Source: an uncultured Muribaculaceae bacterium | GTDB lineage: Bacteria > Bacteroidota > Bacteroidia > Bacteroidales > Muribaculaceae | DNA length: 64,000 nucleotides | Assembly (NCBI GenBank): GCA_910578075.1 | Contig: CAJTPK010000017.1 | Location: 1-64,000, forward strand | Direction: 5' to 3' | Notes under the pieces: model-generated | The model's input: the letters and a program-made list of their open reading frames with translations, nothing else | Databases searched by the model: none | What the model was told of the DNA's origin: nothing | In this document: one piece after another, positions 62,436 to 64,000 of the stretch | Layout of the letters: every line of letters starts with the position of its first letter | Numbering within the stretch: the stretch's first letter is position 1 | Translations under genes and position numbers: made by a program

Positions 62436-64000
62436 TTATCTTATCATTATCTTCTTACCGTTGAGGATGTAGATTCCTCCGGGACGAGTTGTCGAGACCT
62501 TGCGTCCCTGCAGATCGTAGATTACATCCGGGAGCATATCGTCAACACCAATCTCATCAACAGATGTTGCAACCTCCGGCTCTTCATCAGCAGGAGCGCC
62601 GACACTGATACCGCCTTCGGGCTTATCTTTCGAAGATATCACAAATGCATGGTTAGCAGGAATTGTCGCTGCTTCCGTAAACCAGGGTGTTCTCATAGTC
62701 TCTCCTGTTGCTGCAGATTTCTTATCTTCTCTTGTGGTGAGATCATAGACTGAATTTGTCGATAAATCTGTATCTATACCCCAAAGATGTGTGAGTGCAG
62801 TCTCTGTGGCAGGAGTGTTGAGAAGTACGCCATATGAAACGGCATTGTCACCCGCTGCCATTGCAAGCGGCATATTGGCTGCATACTGTTCTGTCACCTC
62901 TTCATCCGACACTATGAAACCACCGGGCAGCGGAGTCTCGTTGTTGACCACCGGATCATAGTCGCCATCCTGTGGCATATAAGGAATACGCACTATATTA
63001 TCGGCGAGTTCTGTTGTTTTTGTCTCGATAAGGACAGCGGTACGTCTCGGCACAGTTGTAAGCGCATCCGACAACACTACATATTCTATATTGCCAAGAT
63101 TATCAAGAGTTGTGTTCTGAATCTGAGCAGGCTGACTCATTGATACGAAAGAAATCTTATCGGCATTCACCGGTTCCATTGGGAAATCAACATACATGGC
63201 AATAAGATGTCCGTTCTCCTCTCCGGGCTTGTTTTCACGATGTCCGACAGCGTCAATTGCAAAATAATTGTCAGTCTCATCAATGGGCAATACATTCCAT
63301 ATAGCGGCATTACCGGCTGCCAACGCCTGACTCTCACCAAGCAATCCGAAGCGGGCCTCACCATCGCTCATATCTCCGACAGTGCTGAATTCATTGACGC
63401 CATCAGAGAAACGGCCACTGGTGAGATATAGCTTCTGACCCTCCTGTATGCTGGGAATATATTTCAGGAAGCCTTGCATGATGGCATGCCGCTGCATCTC
63501 GGCTGCGAAATCCTTGAAGTTGATTCCGAGAATCTCTGCGTTTGGTGCTTTAGCCGGATCAAGGAACCGCTCAATATACATTTTCAACCAATTGTAAAGC
63601 ACTTCATGGTCTGCGAAAATCTTCTCGTATGTGAGTGTGTAAATTCCGGTTGACTCATCCAGACAGTCATGATATTTCTTATCAATGTCATAACCCCACT
63701 GCTTCCATAATTTTGCTTCAGCAGAATCGATTGTCTCTCCAGAGCCAAGACCGTCTTTACCATTCATATACTGACGCATGCACTCAAATCCAAGTTCAAA
63801 TGACTTTTTATTCTGCTCGTTGGCAAGATAAAACTCACTGACTCCCGCGCAATCAATCCAGTTGAAGTAAAGACGATACTGATTCTCCGCAACCGGCTCA
63901 AGATATGCATGCAGATCAATATTAGCAGACACATCCTGATTGAAACGCTTCGCAAAATCACCGAGAGTCTCTCCGGTATTAAACTTATCCTTCACATCCT
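62436..64000 (-). CDS. Secreted protein with sorting-like tail, 5' end outside the window
   Basis: The frame is open to the right edge, so only the C-terminal 520 residues are visible. A GTG near 63995 could look like a start, but the frame continues past it. The visible part has helical pieces (LYNWLKMYIERFLDP, FKDFAAEMQRHAIMQGFLKYIP), then beta-rich repeats, then the tail PDVIYDLQGRKVST..GGIYILNGKKIMIR, the same kind as on the GH53 protein. No catalytic domain is recognised. It is probably a large secreted or surface protein. Confidence 0.75.
   Translation of the reverse strand, partial: DVKDKFNTGETLGDFAKRFNQDVSANIDLHAYLEPVAENQYRLYFNWIDCAGVSEFYLANEQNKKSFELGFECMRQYMNGKDGLGSGETIDSAEAKLWKQWGYDIDKKYHDCLDESTGIYTLTYEKIFADHEVLYNWLKMYIERFLDPAKAPNAEILGINFKDFAAEMQRHAIMQGFLKYIPSIQEGQKLYLTSGRFSDGVNEFSTVGDMSDGEARFGLLGESQALAAGNAAIWNVLPIDETDNYFAIDAVGHRENKPGEENGHLIAMYVDFPMEPVNADKISFVSMSQPAQIQNTTLDNLGNIEYVVLSDALTTVPRRTAVLIETKTTELADNIVRIPYMPQDGDYDPVVNNETPLPGGFIVSDEEVTEQYAANMPLAMAAGDNAVSYGVLLNTPATETALTHLWGIDTDLSTNSVYDLTTREDKKSAATGETMRTPWFTEAATIPANHAFVISSKDKPEGGISVGAPADEEPEVATSVDEIGVDDMLPDVIYDLQGRKVSTTRPGGIYILNGKKIMIR

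Noticed and set aside
63993..63995. GTG at 63995 as the true start of the last gene
   Set aside because: The frame stays open to the window edge and there is no signal peptide after the GTG, though the protein appears secreted; the gene is therefore treated as partial.

Overview
This window looks like a chromosome segment from a gut Bacteroidales bacterium, most likely Muribaculaceae or a close relative. The evidence is the SusC/SusD pair with a hybrid two-component regulator, an NVEALA peptide locus, a fimbrillin locus, short C-terminal 'YNLQG/YDLQG...' tails, and many promoters of the Bacteroidetes type (TTTG or TTG, about 20 nt, then TAnnTTTG). No phage, integrase, transposase gene, rRNA or CRISPR array was seen.

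Layout. 1-3.5 kb: the 5' part of a tRNA-Thr gene, glmS, a small lipoprotein and a NYN-domain protein. 3.7-6.3 kb: a four-gene secreted-protein operon (thioredoxin-fold/DUF1573 lipoprotein, NVEALA-type small protein, lipoprotein, 6-bladed propeller lipoprotein). 6.5-10.1 kb: an overlapping operon pepD / muramidase lipoprotein / second pepD. 10.2-16.7 kb: a small unlisted membrane ORF, an OmpH-like lipoprotein, hflX, a DUF4954 protein and valS. 16.8-20.4 kb: a GH53 galactanase and a GH97 glucosidase. 20.6-21.9 kb: a three-gene DUF3791/DUF3990 cassette (toxin-antitoxin-like) between two 105-bp direct repeats, each carrying a promoter. 21.9-26.2 kb: low-molecular-weight phosphatase, a potassium-channel-like protein, a 251-bp hairpin repeat element, ahpC and ahpF. 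26.3-32.9 kb: an AraC regulator divergent from GH95 and GH29 fucosidases, then a YitT/YczE-like membrane protein. 32.9-35.7 kb: a fimbria-type locus (DUF3575, DUF5119, fimbrillin). 35.7-40.4 kb: LrgA/LrgB, bioB, and a TonB receptor paired with a cysteine-rich HMA protein. 40.5-61 kb: a polysaccharide utilisation locus: HTCS regulator, SusC, SusD, two IPT/TIG surface lipoproteins, an alginate-lyase-fold lipoprotein, a double-GH43 protein, a GH51 arabinofuranosidase and a secreted two-module protein. 61.2-64 kb: a DUF362 lipoprotein and the C-terminal part of a secreted protein that runs off the right edge.

How it fits together. Much of the window serves growth on plant or host glycans: galactan (GH53), alpha-glucan-type oligosaccharides (GH97), fucosylated glycans (GH95/GH29) and an arabinose-rich, probably uronate-containing polysaccharide (the main locus). 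The less explained parts are the NVEALA operon, the repeat-flanked DUF3990 cassette, the pepD/muramidase/pepD operon, and several long inverted repeats in intergenic regions.
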